From contig CAXBBM010000011.1 of NCBI GenBank assembly GCA_963973915.1, positions 1-64,000 on the forward strand: a stretch of DNA of 64,000 nt, given 5' to 3'. Source of the stretch: Polycyclovorans sp002706265 (GTDB taxonomy: Bacteria > Pseudomonadota > Gammaproteobacteria > Nevskiales > Nevskiaceae). Made by a program: the position numbers and the translations under genes. Of this stretch, positions 34,948 to 44,393 are shown piece after piece. The number at the start of each line of letters is the position of its first letter. Within the stretch, counting starts at the first letter, position 1. The notes beneath the pieces are model-generated. The model saw nothing but the letters and a program-made list of their open reading frames with translations. It searched no databases and had not been told where the DNA came from.

Positions 34948-36122
34948 AGCAACTGGTCGTGCTGGGCGCCACCGGATCGGTCGGTCGCGCCACCCTGGAC
35001 GTCGCCGGCCAGCACCCCGACCAGGTGCAGGTGCTGGCGCTCACCGCGCATACCGACGTCGCCGCCATGGTGCGTCTTTGCCGGCAGCATCGGCCCCGGC
35101 TTGCGGTGATGGCCGACGCCGCTGCGGCGCGGGCACTGGCCGAGGCGCTGGGGGGCGAGTCCATCGAGGTCATGGCCGGCATGGAGGGGCTGACGGCGGC
35201 GGCGGCATTGCCGGCGGCGACCGAGGTGATGTCGGCCATCGTCGGCGCGATTGGCCTGCGACCGACCCTGGCGGCGATCAACGCCGGCAAGAAGGTGATG
35301 ATCGCCAACAAGGAGCCGTTGGTGATGGCGGGGCCGATGATCATGTCGGCGGCCCGCGCCAGCGGCGCCGTGATCCTGCCCATCGACTCCGAGCACAACG
35401 CGCTGTTCCAGTGCCTGCCGCCGGGTTATCGCTGCGGCACCCCGCCGCAGGGCATCGCGCGGCTGGTATTGACCGCCTCGGGTGGCCCCTTCCGTGGCTG
35501 GTCGGCCGAGGCCATGGCGTCGGTGACCCCCGCGCAGGCGGTCAAGCATCCCAACTGGGTGATGGGGCAGAAGATCTCGGTCGACTCCGCCAGCATGATG
35601 AACAAGGGTCTGGAGCTGATCGAGGCCGCCGCCCTGTTCTCGGTCACGGCCGACCAACTGGAGGTCATGGTCCATCCGCAAAGCACCATTCATTCCATGG
35701 TGACCTATGTCGACGGCTCGACCCTCGCGCAGCTGGGCAGCCCTGACATGCGCATTCCCATTGCCCACGCACTGGCGTGGCCGCAGCGCTGGTCGGTCGA
35801 CGTGCCGGCGCTGGACCTGCTGGCCCTGTCGCGGCTCGACTTCGAAGCGCCCGATCGCCATGCCTTCCCCTGTCTTGCCTTGGCCGAAGCCACCCTGCGA
35901 CAGGGCGGTATTGCGCCGGTGGTACTGAACGCCGCGAACGAAATGGCGGTCGAAGCGTTTCTGGCCGGGCGGTTGCCCTTCATGGGAATTCCAGCAGTGA
36001 TCAGCGAGATGCTTGAAACTGTGGGCTCCGCCCCGACCGCAGGGCTGGAACACGTGATGGCGATTGACGCGGAAACCCGCGCGCGCGCCGCCGCGTACGT
36101 GCAGACGAGGAGCGTTGGATGA
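34944..36122 (+). CDS. dxr: 1-deoxy-D-xylulose 5-phosphate reductoisomerase
   Basis: Dxr (IspC) is the committed step of the MEP isoprenoid pathway and supplies UppS. The ATG at 34944 overlaps the cdsA stop (ATGA). The 392 residues start with the NADPH motif LVVLGATGSVGRATLDV. Metal and substrate residues lie in PIDSEHNALFQCLPPGY, and LTASGGPFRGWS is the flexible loop. KHPNWVMGQKISVDSASMMN and the C-terminal NAANEMAVEAFL are typical. The final stop overlaps the rseP start. Confidence 0.97.
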   Translation: MKQLVVLGATGSVGRATLDVAGQHPDQVQVLALTAHTDVAAMVRLCRQHRPRLAVMADAAAARALAEALGGESIEVMAGMEGLTAAAALPAATEVMSAIVGAIGLRPTLAAINAGKKVMIANKEPLVMAGPMIMSAARASGAVILPIDSEHNALFQCLPPGYRCGTPPQGIARLVLTASGGPFRGWSAEAMASVTPAQAVKHPNWVMGQKISVDSASMMNKGLELIEAAALFSVTADQLEVMVHPQSTIHSMVTYVDGSTLAQLGSPDMRIPIAHALAWPQRWSVDVPALDLLALSRLDFEAPDRHAFPCLALAEATLRQGGIAPVVLNAANEMAVEAFLAGRLPFMGIPAVISEMLETVGSAPTAGLEHVMAIDAETRARAAAYVQTRSVG

Positions 36123-37462
36123 TGGATGTCATGTGGTCAATCGCCGGGTTTCTGGTGGCCATCGGCGTGCTGGTGGCGTTTCACGAATTTGGCCATTACT
36201 GGGTCGCGCGACGCTGTGGCGTCAAGGTGCTGCGTTTCTCGATCGGCTTTGGCAAGCCGCTGTTGACGCGGCGTGCCGCCGACGGCGTGGAATGGGTGGT
36301 CTCAGCCATTCCGCTGGGCGGTTACGTCAAGATGCTCGACAGCCGCGAAGGCGAGGTGCCCGAGCACGAGCGCCATCTGGCGTTTGACGCGCAGCCGGTG
36401 GGCAAGCGCGCGATGATCGTCGCGGCCGGCCCGGTGTTCAATTTCATTCTGGCCATTGCCTTTTACTGGCTGATTTTCGTGATCGGCGTCGAGGGCATGC
36501 GCCCCATGATCGCCGCGCCCACCGCCGACAGCATTGCGGCGCAGGCCGGGTTGAAGGCCGGTGACGAAATCATGACCCTGGGCGGCAAGGGCATTGCCAC
36601 CTGGGAAGTGCTGCACACCGAACTGATCGATCAGGCCCTCAATGGCGAACCGGTGGTGGCCGCGGTGCGCAGCACCGGCGGATCGACCCGGCAGGTGACG
36701 CTGGCCCTGCACCATGCGCGGATCGACCCGGGGTATCTGTTTGACGACCTTGGACTGCGCCCCTACGAACCCCCCATCGCGCCGGTGCTGGAGTCGGTGA
36801 TGCCGGGCGAGGCGGCCGACCGCGCAGGGTTGCAGGCGGGTGACCGGCTTCTGTCGGTCGATGGCCAGACCATCGTGTCCTGGCAGGACTGGGCGCGCTG
36901 GGTGCGTGACCGCGCCGGCGCGGTCGTGCAGCTCGAATTCGAGCGGCAAGGGCAGGTGATGCAACGCGAAGTGATCATCGGCGAGGTCAATTCCGTGGGC
37001 CGCTTCGGCGCCAGCGTGGCCGTGTCCCCCGAGATGTGGCAGGATTTGCGCGCTGAACATCGTCGCGGTCCAGTCGAATCAGTGCAGGCGGCCGTGGCGC
37101 GGACCTGGCAGATGTCGGCACTGACCCTGAAGATGATGGGCCGCATGGTCACCGGCGACGTGTCGGTCAAGAACGTCAGTGGACCGATCCAGATTGCGCA
37201 AGTGGCGGGTTTCTCGGCACAGGTTGGCCTGGTGTCGTTTTTGGGTTTTCTGGCGATCGTGAGCATCAGCCTGGGCGTGTTGAACCTGCTGCCCGTGCCC
37301 ATGCTCGATGGTGGTCATCTGTTGTATTACGCGGTTGAGGCAGTGAAGGGGTCGCCGGTTTCCGATCAGACCATGGAGATGGGGGCGCGAGTGGGCCTGC
37401 TGATGTTGGCAGGGCTGATGAGTCTCGCGTTCTATAACGATATCGCCCGCTTGTTGTCCTGA
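36119..37462 (+). CDS. rseP: Site-2 protease RseP
   Basis: RseP cleaves the anti-sigma factor RseA inside the membrane to release the envelope-stress sigma factor, and clears signal-peptide remnants. The 447 residues have the zinc motif HEFGH at 22-26 in the first membrane segment. Two PDZ domains follow, with PTADSIAAQAGLKAGDEIMT and VMPGEAADRAGLQAGDRLLS. The second metal-binding motif NLLPVPMLDGGHL is in a C-terminal membrane segment. Its position before bamA is standard. Confidence 0.97.
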   Translation: MMDVMWSIAGFLVAIGVLVAFHEFGHYWVARRCGVKVLRFSIGFGKPLLTRRAADGVEWVVSAIPLGGYVKMLDSREGEVPEHERHLAFDAQPVGKRAMIVAAGPVFNFILAIAFYWLIFVIGVEGMRPMIAAPTADSIAAQAGLKAGDEIMTLGGKGIATWEVLHTELIDQALNGEPVVAAVRSTGGSTRQVTLALHHARIDPGYLFDDLGLRPYEPPIAPVLESVMPGEAADRAGLQAGDRLLSVDGQTIVSWQDWARWVRDRAGAVVQLEFERQGQVMQREVIIGEVNSVGRFGASVAVSPEMWQDLRAEHRRGPVESVQAAVARTWQMSALTLKMMGRMVTGDVSVKNVSGPIQIAQVAGFSAQVGLVSFLGFLAIVSISLGVLNLLPVPMLDGGHLLYYAVEAVKGSPVSDQTMEMGARVGLLMLAGLMSLAFYNDIARLLS

Positions 37463-37499
37463 CGTTCGATCCACTTATTAAAAAAGCGAAGACCCGTCG

Positions 37500-39803
37500 A
37501 TGGGGTTGATGAAAAATTTCCTGAACAGCAGCGCATTTGCGCTGGCCTGCCTGCTTTTCGCAGGAGCGGCACAAGCCTTTACGCCCTTTGTCGTGCGCGA
37601 GATTCGTGCCGAAGGATTGGTGCGGCTTGAACTCGGCACGCTGCTGACCTCCCTGCCGTTGTCCGAGGGCGACGAGATCAACACCGTCAGCGCCCGGCAG
37701 GCGATCCGCTCGCTGTACGCCACCGGCCTGTTCGAAGACGTGCAGCTCGACAAGGACGGCGACGCGCTGGTCATCCGCGTGACCGAGCGGCCGGCGATCG
37801 TCCGCTTCGAGATCGAAGGCAACAGCAAGGTCGGCGGCGATGAGCTCGACAAGTCGCTGAAGGAACTGGGGCTCGCCGAAGGTGAGCTGTTCCGTCGCGA
37901 ACTGCTCGACCAGGTGCAGCAGGAGCTGGAGCGCCAATACTTTGCGAACGGCTATTACGACGTCCAGATCGACACCACGCTGGACTTCCAGGCCAACAAC
38001 CGCGTCGCCATCAAGGTTGACGTGATCGAAGGCAGCCAGGCACGCATCCGCGGCATCAACCTGTTGGGCAACGAGGCCTTCACCCGCGAAGAACTCCTCG
38101 ACCAGTTCGCCCTCAAGGCCACGCACGGTCGTCTGTTCCAGTCCTCGGACCGATACTCGCGCCAGCAACTCGGGGGCGATCTCGAAACCCTGCAATCGTA
38201 TTATCAGGATCGCGGGTTTCTGACCGCCGAGATCAGCTCGGTGCAGGTGGCGCTGACGCCAGATCGCGATGCGATCTACATCACCGTGAACGTTGAAGAA
38301 GGCGAGATCTACACCGTCAAGGACACCCGTTTCAGCGGTGAAACCATCATCAACGCGCGCTTCCTCGAGCGCTTCCTGTCGACCCGCGCCGGCGATCGTT
38401 TCTCCCGCCGCGCCGCCACCGAGAGCGCCGATCGCATCGAAGTCGCCCTGTCAGATATCGGCTATGCCTTTGCCAAGGTCACTCCGCTCCCCGAAGTCGA
38501 CGAAGAAAACCTCGAGGTCACGCTGAACTATCTGGTTGAACCCGGCAAGCGCGCCTATGTGCGGCGCATCGAGTTCAGGGGCAACGTGTCCACCAACGAT
38601 CGCACCTTGCGTCGTGAAATGCGTCAACTCGAAGCCGCGCCGTTCTCGAAGAGCGCGATCGAACGCTCGCGCGTGCGCCTTTCGCGCCTACCCTTTTTGC
38701 AGGCGGTCGAGGTCGAGACGGTGCCGGTGCCCGGCAGCGACGATCTGGTCGACATCGTCTTCAGCATGGAGGAGCGTCCGCCCGGCTCGGTGCAGTTCGG
38801 CATTGGCTTCTCGGGTTCGCAGGGCTTCCTGGTGACCGGGCAGGTGACGCACACCAACTTCCTAGGTACCGGCAACCGCATCGAGGTGGGGGTCGAGCAG
38901 AACGTGATCTCCAAGAGCGTCAGTGGCTCGTGGACCAACCCTTACTTCACCCAGGATGGCATCAGCCAGACGGTTTCGGGGTTCTACCGCGAGTCCGAAT
39001 CGGTGATTCGTTTCAGCTCGGGGTTCAACACCAATGTGGTCGGCGCGGCATTGACTTACGGTATTCCGCTGTCGGAATTCTCGGCATTCCGCCTCGGGGC
39101 CGGGATCGATCAAACCGCAATCGAGACCTTCCCGAACGCGTCCTCGGATGAAATTCTGCGGTTCGCCATCGAAAACGGCACCAAGTTCACCAATGTGGAC
39201 CTGCGCACCGGGCTCACCTTCGACAGCCGTAACCGGACCTTCTTCGCCACGCGTGGGGCCTTGCACCAGTTGAACCTCGACGTGGTGATTCCCGGCAGTG
39301 ACATCGAGACCTACACGCTCAGCTACCGTGCGCAGCACTATGTGCCGATCTACCGAGGCGTGTTCCTCGAGATCAATGGCAGCGCGGCGATGATCGACAA
39401 TTACAGCGGCGACGGGCAGGTACCGCCCTACAACAACTTCTTTGCCGGTGGCCCGCGCACGGTGCGCGGCTACCAGGATGGCTCGCTGGGGCCGCGTGAC
39501 ACCCCCTTCAACAACCCGTTCGGCGGCACGGTACGCACCACCGTTCAGAACGAGTTGGTGATTCCGCTGCCGTTTGAAGCCGATGGCAAGTCCACGCGCT
39601 TCTCCCTGTTCTTCGACATCGGCAGCGTCTTTGCCGAACCGCGCGATTTCGACACCGCCGAACTGCGGCAGTCGGCCGGCGTCGCGTTCCAGTGGTTCAC
39701 GCCGTTCCTCGGGCTGCTGGACCTGTCGTACGGGTTCCCGCTCAATGACGAGGTGGGTGACGAGGTGGACCGTTTCCAGATCTCCTTCGGTTCAGGGTTC
39801 TAA
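37500..39803 (+). CDS. bamA: Outer membrane protein assembly factor BamA
   Basis: BamA inserts beta-barrel proteins into the outer membrane. The 767 residues begin with a signal peptide, probably cleaved after AQA at residue 26. Five POTRA domains follow to about residue 420 (for example VREIRAEGLVRLELGTLLTS), then a 16-strand barrel. The L6 motif reads VRGYQDGSLGPRD, and the chain ends in the aromatic FGSGF needed for barrel assembly. ATG at 37500 versus the in-frame ATG three codons later is not resolved. It is followed by skp. Confidence 0.97.
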   Translation: MGLMKNFLNSSAFALACLLFAGAAQAFTPFVVREIRAEGLVRLELGTLLTSLPLSEGDEINTVSARQAIRSLYATGLFEDVQLDKDGDALVIRVTERPAIVRFEIEGNSKVGGDELDKSLKELGLAEGELFRRELLDQVQQELERQYFANGYYDVQIDTTLDFQANNRVAIKVDVIEGSQARIRGINLLGNEAFTREELLDQFALKATHGRLFQSSDRYSRQQLGGDLETLQSYYQDRGFLTAEISSVQVALTPDRDAIYITVNVEEGEIYTVKDTRFSGETIINARFLERFLSTRAGDRFSRRAATESADRIEVALSDIGYAFAKVTPLPEVDEENLEVTLNYLVEPGKRAYVRRIEFRGNVSTNDRTLRREMRQLEAAPFSKSAIERSRVRLSRLPFLQAVEVETVPVPGSDDLVDIVFSMEERPPGSVQFGIGFSGSQGFLVTGQVTHTNFLGTGNRIEVGVEQNVISKSVSGSWTNPYFTQDGISQTVSGFYRESESVIRFSSGFNTNVVGAALTYGIPLSEFSAFRLGAGIDQTAIETFPNASSDEILRFAIENGTKFTNVDLRTGLTFDSRNRTFFATRGALHQLNLDVVIPGSDIETYTLSYRAQHYVPIYRGVFLEINGSAAMIDNYSGDGQVPPYNNFFAGGPRTVRGYQDGSLGPRDTPFNNPFGGTVRTTVQNELVIPLPFEADGKSTRFSLFFDIGSVFAEPRDFDTAELRQSAGVAFQWFTPFLGLLDLSYGFPLNDEVGDEVDRFQISFGSGF

Positions 39804-39860
39804 CGCGGTTGCGACCGCATCATGTTTGTCCTCTCAACTTCTTTACACGAGTAATTGACC

Positions 39861-40367
39861 ATGCTTCAGAAAATTGTCACCGTCGGCGCGTTGTTCACGG
39901 CCCTGGTTGTTGCCCCCATGAGCGTTCACGCGCAGGGCAAGATCGGTGCGATCCGCACCGCCGACATCGTGCTCGAATCGCCGCAGTTCAAAGCCGGTGC
40001 CGAGCGCATGAAGTCCGAGTTTGAGCGGCGTCAGAACGACCTCCAGGCCAACGCCAAGAAATTCCAGGAAGACGTTGAAAAGTTTCAGCGCGAAGCCGAC
40101 TTCATGGCCAACGACGCACGCGCCGCGCGCGAGAAAGACCTCAACTCACGCCGCATCGACCTTGGCCTGCAGCAGCGTCAGTTGCAGGAAGACATCCAGA
40201 ACCGCGACCGCGAACTGACCCAGCAGATGCGTGAGCGCATCAATGCCGTCATCGTCGAAGTGGCGAAGGAACTGAAGTACGACCTCGTCGTGCAGGATCC
40301 CGCGTTCGCCAGCGATGCGATGGACATCACCGACGAAGTGCTGAAGCGCCTCAAAGCCAAGCCATAA
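39861..40367 (+). CDS. skp: Periplasmic chaperone Skp (OmpH family)
   Basis: Skp is a trimeric holdase that carries unfolded outer-membrane proteins to BamA. The ATG at 39861 gives 168 residues; a TTG two codons earlier is less likely. A signal peptide ends near HAQ-GK, residues 23-25. The mature part has the family opening KIGAIRTADIVLESPQFKAG, then a long charged helical tentacle (about 50-120) rich in Gln, Glu and Arg, and ends with LVVQDPAFASDAMDITDEVL. It is co-transcribed between bamA and lpxD. Confidence 0.94.
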   Translation: MLQKIVTVGALFTALVVAPMSVHAQGKIGAIRTADIVLESPQFKAGAERMKSEFERRQNDLQANAKKFQEDVEKFQREADFMANDARAAREKDLNSRRIDLGLQQRQLQEDIQNRDRELTQQMRERINAVIVEVAKELKYDLVVQDPAFASDAMDITDEVLKRLKAKP

Positions 40368-40377
40368 GGGCTGCGTC

Positions 40378-41430
40378 ATGGCGGTCTGGACAGCCGCGCA
40401 ACTGGCGCATCGCTTCGATCTTGAACTGCGCGGTGACGGTCAGCAGTCGGTGACCGGGGTGTGTACCCTCACGCCCGGCCGGCCCGGCCACCTGAGCTTT
40501 CTCGCCAACCCGAAATACCGCAGCGCGCTGCGGGACACGGCGGCGTCGGTGGTGGTGCTCGGACCGCGTGACGCCGACAGCTACAGCGGCACGGCCCTGG
40601 TGGCGCGCGACCCTTATCTGGCGTTTGCGCGCGTCTCGGCGCTGTTCGATGTTCAACCGCCGTGCCTGCCGGGCGTTCACCCGACTGCCGTGATCGACCC
40701 GTCTGCCCGGGTCGATGCGGCCGCCGAGATCGGTCCCTTCGTGGTGATCGACGCGGGTGCCACCGTCGGTGCGGGCGCTCGCATTGCGGCGCACAGTCAT
40801 ATCGGGCTTAACGCCTCGGTCGGTGAGGGCACCCGGCTGGAAGGGCGCAATTGGATCGGGCCGAACTGCGTGGTCGGGGCGCGTTGCCGCCTGAACGCCG
40901 GCTGCGTGATCGGCGCCCGCGGCTTCGGTCTGGCGCCGACGCCCGAGGGTTGGGAAGAAGTGCCCCAGCTTGGGCGCGTGGTGATTGGCGATGATGTCGA
41001 AATTGGCGCCAACACCTGTGTGGATCGCGGCGCCATCGATGACACGGTGATCGAAACCGGCGCCAAGCTCGATGATCTGGTGATGATCGCCCACAACTGC
41101 CGCATCGGCGCGCGCACCGCGATCGCGGCACAGACCGGCATTGCCGGCTCCACGCAGGTGGGCGCCCGTTGTCTGATCGGCGGGTCGGTGGGGATCTCTG
41201 GCCACCTGCTGATCGGTGACGACGTGGTGCTGCTGGGGCGCAGCATGGTCACGCACTCGCTGCCGGAAAAGGGAACGTATGGCTCAGGCTGGCCGGTGGT
41301 GCCGGCCCGCGAGTGGCGGAAGCAGGTTGCGCGCATGCGCCGCCTGGACCGCACCGAGGCAAAAATCAAGCGGCTGGAGGCCAGGCTGGGCCTGGCCTCA
41401 GAGCCCGAACAGGAAGGGGAACCCACATGA
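40378..41430 (+). CDS. lpxD: UDP-3-O-acylglucosamine N-acyltransferase
   Basis: LpxD adds the second acyl chain in lipid A synthesis. The 350 residues have an N-terminal uridine-binding domain with LSFLANPKYRSAL, then a left-handed beta-helix of hexapeptide repeats. The catalytic histidine lies in DDLVMIAHNCRIG, and the C-terminal helix carries the ACP-interacting region. The stop overlaps the fabZ start by four bases, part of the lpxD-fabZ-lpxA-lpxB lipid A operon. Confidence 0.97.
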   Translation: MAVWTAAQLAHRFDLELRGDGQQSVTGVCTLTPGRPGHLSFLANPKYRSALRDTAASVVVLGPRDADSYSGTALVARDPYLAFARVSALFDVQPPCLPGVHPTAVIDPSARVDAAAEIGPFVVIDAGATVGAGARIAAHSHIGLNASVGEGTRLEGRNWIGPNCVVGARCRLNAGCVIGARGFGLAPTPEGWEEVPQLGRVVIGDDVEIGANTCVDRGAIDDTVIETGAKLDDLVMIAHNCRIGARTAIAAQTGIAGSTQVGARCLIGGSVGISGHLLIGDDVVLLGRSMVTHSLPEKGTYGSGWPVVPAREWRKQVARMRRLDRTEAKIKRLEARLGLASEPEQEGEPT

Positions 41431-41882
41431 TTGAAGCGCGCGATATTTTGAAGATGCTGCCGCATCGCTATCCATTTCTGCTGGTGGATCGCGTGCTCAG
41501 TCACACCAATGATGAATTGGTGGCCATCAAGAACGTCACGTTCAACGAGCCCTTCTTTCCTGGCCATTTTCCGGGCGAACCGACGATGCCGGGGGTGTTG
41601 ATGCTCGAAGCCATGGCCCAGGCCTGCGGGCTGCTGGCGGTGATTCGCAGTGGCGTGCGCTCCGACTCCGGGCTGATTCTGTATTTCGCCGGCATCGACA
41701 ACGCCCGGTTCAAACGCCCGGTCATCCCTGGCGATCAGCTGCGCTTCGAGGTGCAGTTGGTCAAGCAGAAGCGCGACATCTGGAAGTTCACCGCCAAGGC
41801 CCTGGTCGGCAGCGATCTGGCCTGCTGCGCCGAGCTGATGTGTGTGCTGCGCCATCCCGACAAGATGCAGGAAGGGGCTTGA
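41427..41882 (+). CDS. fabZ: 3-hydroxyacyl-ACP dehydratase FabZ
   Basis: FabZ dehydrates 3-hydroxyacyl-ACP in fatty-acid elongation and competes with LpxA for 3-hydroxymyristoyl-ACP. The ATG at 41427 gives 151 residues. The hot-dog fold motif LPHRYPFLLVDRV is followed by catalytic histidine 47 in FFPGHFPGEPTMPG and glutamate 61 in LMLEAMAQ. Overlaps of four bases with lpxD and one base with lpxA imply coupled translation and balanced supply. Confidence 0.97.
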   Translation: MIEARDILKMLPHRYPFLLVDRVLSHTNDELVAIKNVTFNEPFFPGHFPGEPTMPGVLMLEAMAQACGLLAVIRSGVRSDSGLILYFAGIDNARFKRPVIPGDQLRFEVQLVKQKRDIWKFTAKALVGSDLACCAELMCVLRHPDKMQEGA

Positions 41883-42679
41883 TGTCGAGGATTCACCCGA
41901 CGGCCATCGTCGATTCCAGCGCCGAGATCGATGCCTCGGTTGAAGTGCGCGCCTATGCCGTGATCGGGCCCAAGGTCGTGATTGGCGCCGACAGCGTCAT
42001 TCACAGCCACGCGGTGCTCGATGGACCGATGACCCTGGGGGCGCGCAACGAGGTGTATTCGTTTGCGTCCATCGGCGCGCTGTCGCAGGACATCTCGGCC
42101 AAACGTGACGATCCGACCGGCACCGTGATCGGCGATGACAATGTCATCCGCGAGTACGTGTCGATCCAGCGCGGCACCCTGAAAGAGTGGGACACCAAAC
42201 AGGGCCAGACGCGCATCGGCTCGCGCAACCTGATCATGAATTACTGCCACATCGCGCACGACTGCGTGCTGGGCAACGACATCATCATGGCCAACAACGC
42301 CAGCCTGGCCGGACATGTCGAGCTGGGTGATTTCGTCGGTCTCGGCGGCTATACCTTGGTCTATCAGTTCTGCCGCATTGGTGCGCACGCCTTCACCGCG
42401 TTTTCAGCCGGCGTGGACGGCGACATTCCGCCGTTCATGCTGGCGCACGGCAATCCGGCAAAAGTGCGGACCGTGAACAAGACCGGCCTGAAGCGTCGCG
42501 GATTCAGCGCCGAACAGATCGAGGGCATCGAAGACGTGTTCAAGCGCATCTATCGCTCCGGCGCACCGATGGCCGACGTGCGGGCGCAGATTGCCGCGCT
42601 TGCCGCCGCCGGTGACGACGCGGCCATGACCGCAATCGCCAGCTTCCTGGAAGGCGGGAAGCGACCGCTGGCGCGATGA
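41882..42679 (+). CDS. lpxA: UDP-N-acetylglucosamine acyltransferase
   Basis: LpxA catalyses the first acylation of lipid A synthesis. The 265 residues (E. coli 262) start with IHPTAIVDSSAEIDASVEV and form a beta-helix of hexapeptide repeats. The catalytic histidine region is NYCHIAHDCVLGND, and AGHVELGDFVGLGGYTLVYQ and FSAGVDGDIPPFMLAHGNPA are conserved. The gene overlaps fabZ and lpxB. Confidence 0.97.
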   Translation: MSRIHPTAIVDSSAEIDASVEVRAYAVIGPKVVIGADSVIHSHAVLDGPMTLGARNEVYSFASIGALSQDISAKRDDPTGTVIGDDNVIREYVSIQRGTLKEWDTKQGQTRIGSRNLIMNYCHIAHDCVLGNDIIMANNASLAGHVELGDFVGLGGYTLVYQFCRIGAHAFTAFSAGVDGDIPPFMLAHGNPAKVRTVNKTGLKRRGFSAEQIEGIEDVFKRIYRSGAPMADVRAQIAALAAAGDDAAMTAIASFLEGGKRPLAR

Positions 42680-43818
42680 AGCTGGCCTTTGTTGCGGGCG
42701 AACTGTCGGGCGACCAGCTGGGCGGCGCCATCATTGAGGCGCTGCGCCGCGAGCGGCCCGACATTGACTGCTTCGGCCTGACCGGGCCGCGCATGGAGGC
42801 GGCAGGCTGTCGCAGCCTGGGCAGCATCGAGCAACTGTCGCTGATGGGCCTGGCCGAGATTCTGCCGGCGCTGCCGCGACTGTTCCGGCTGCGTGCGAGG
42901 TTGATCGACCAGATCGTCGCGGCGCAGCCCAATGCGGTGGTCAGCATCGACGCGCCCGATTTCAACCTGGGCCTGCAGCAGCGCCTGCGCGAACGCGGCC
43001 TGCACACCGTGCACGTGGTCAGCCCCACCATCTGGGCGTGGCGTGCAGGTCGCATCAAGGGCATTCGGCGCGCGGTCCAGCAGATGCTGTGTCTGTTTCC
43101 TTTCGAGCCGGCGCATTACGCCGGCAGCGGCGTGCGGGCCGATTTCATCGGCCATCCCCTGGCGGACGAAATTCAGGCGGCGCCCGACACGTCCACCGCG
43201 CGCGCGCACCTGGGGCTGGCCGACCGCCTCACGCTGGCGGTGTTGCCGGGCTCGCGCGGTGGCGAAGTGCGGCATCTCGCGCCGGTGTTCGCGCAGACCG
43301 TTGCGCGTCTCAGTGCAGCCCTGCCGGGGCTGCAGGTGGTGACGCCGGTCGCCAAGTCGGCACTGCGCGAGGGGCTTGCCGCGCAGATTCGGCAGTGGGC
43401 CCCGAACGCCGACTGGCGGCTGATCGACGGCCAGGCCCATCAGGCCCTGGCGGCGGCCAACGCCGTGCTGCTGGCCTCGGGCACCGCCACGCTGGAAACC
43501 CTGCTGGTGGGGCGCGCCATGGTGGTGGGCTATCGCACCGCGCCCTTGACCGCCTGGTTGATGATCAAGGGCGGCTTGCTCAAGACCCGCCACGTCAGCC
43601 TGCCCAACCTGCTGAGTCGCACCCCCACCGTGCCGGAGCGTTTGCAGGCCGAATGCAATCCGCTGCGTCTGGCGGCCGATGTGATGCCCCTGCTCGTGGA
43701 CGGCGCCGCGCGACAGGTGCAGCTCGGCGCCTTCGCCGACGTGCGCCAACAACTTGCCGTGGGGGCCGCCGCGCAGGCCGCACGGGCCATTCTCAGCGGC
43801 CTGGCCGCGCGACCATGA
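42676..43818 (+). CDS. lpxB: Lipid-A-disaccharide synthase
   Basis: LpxB joins UDP-diacylglucosamine and lipid X at the inner membrane. The 380 residues begin KLAFVAGELSGDQLGG, the family opener. IDAPDFNLGLQQRLRERG, VSPTIWAWRAGRIK and LPGSRGGEVRHLAPVF are characteristic, and the donor-binding region has LLASGTATLETLL. It overlaps lpxA and rnhB by four bases each. Confidence 0.96.
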   Translation: MKLAFVAGELSGDQLGGAIIEALRRERPDIDCFGLTGPRMEAAGCRSLGSIEQLSLMGLAEILPALPRLFRLRARLIDQIVAAQPNAVVSIDAPDFNLGLQQRLRERGLHTVHVVSPTIWAWRAGRIKGIRRAVQQMLCLFPFEPAHYAGSGVRADFIGHPLADEIQAAPDTSTARAHLGLADRLTLAVLPGSRGGEVRHLAPVFAQTVARLSAALPGLQVVTPVAKSALREGLAAQIRQWAPNADWRLIDGQAHQALAAANAVLLASGTATLETLLVGRAMVVGYRTAPLTAWLMIKGGLLKTRHVSLPNLLSRTPTVPERLQAECNPLRLAADVMPLLVDGAARQVQLGAFADVRQQLAVGAAAQAARAILSGLAARP

Positions 43819-44393
43819 GCGTGCTGCTGCGGGTCGCCGGCGTGGATGAGGCCGGGCGCGGATGCCTGGCCGGGCCGGTGGTGGCGGCCGCCGTGGTGCT
43901 GGCCGGGCCCATCGCGGGCCTGCGTGACTCCAAGCGCCTGAGCGCCGCCGCACGGGCGCGGCGCGCAGTGCAGATCAAGGCCGAGGCGCTGGCCTGGGGC
44001 ATCGGCCAGGCCAGCGTGATCGAGATCGACACCCTCAACATTCTTCAGGCCAGCCTGCTGGCGATGCGCCGCGCCGTGGCCGCGCTGCCGTGGGTGCCCG
44101 ACGCGGTCGAGATCGACGGCAACCAGGACCCGGACGGGGGCTGGCCGACCACCTGCTGGATCGGCGGCGACGACTTGCGGCCGGCGATCATGGCGGCCAG
44201 TATCCTCGCCAAGACCACGCGGGATGAGTGGATGCTGGAGCTGGACGCACGCAACCCTGAATATGGTTTTGCCCTGCACAAGGGCTACGGCACGCCGCAG
44301 CATCTTGCGGCACTGGCGGCGCGCGGCCCCGGCGTGCATCACCGCATGAGCTGCGCCCCCTGCCAGCGCGCCCCGGCCGCGTGCGCGGCATGA
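43815..44393 (+). CDS. rnhB: Ribonuclease HII
   Basis: RNase HII removes single ribonucleotides and RNA from DNA. The ATG at 43815 gives 192 residues. The active-site Asp-Glu pair is in VAGVDEAGRG, followed by LAGPVVAAAVVL and DSKRLS. A third acidic residue is in the EIDGNQDPDG region and the fourth near AASILAKTTRDEWM, with the C-terminal YGFALHKGYGTPQH. It overlaps the dnaE start, the classic lpxB-rnhB-dnaE order. Confidence 0.96.
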   Translation: MSVLLRVAGVDEAGRGCLAGPVVAAAVVLAGPIAGLRDSKRLSAAARARRAVQIKAEALAWGIGQASVIEIDTLNILQASLLAMRRAVAALPWVPDAVEIDGNQDPDGGWPTTCWIGGDDLRPAIMAASILAKTTRDEWMLELDARNPEYGFALHKGYGTPQHLAALAARGPGVHHRMSCAPCQRAPAACAA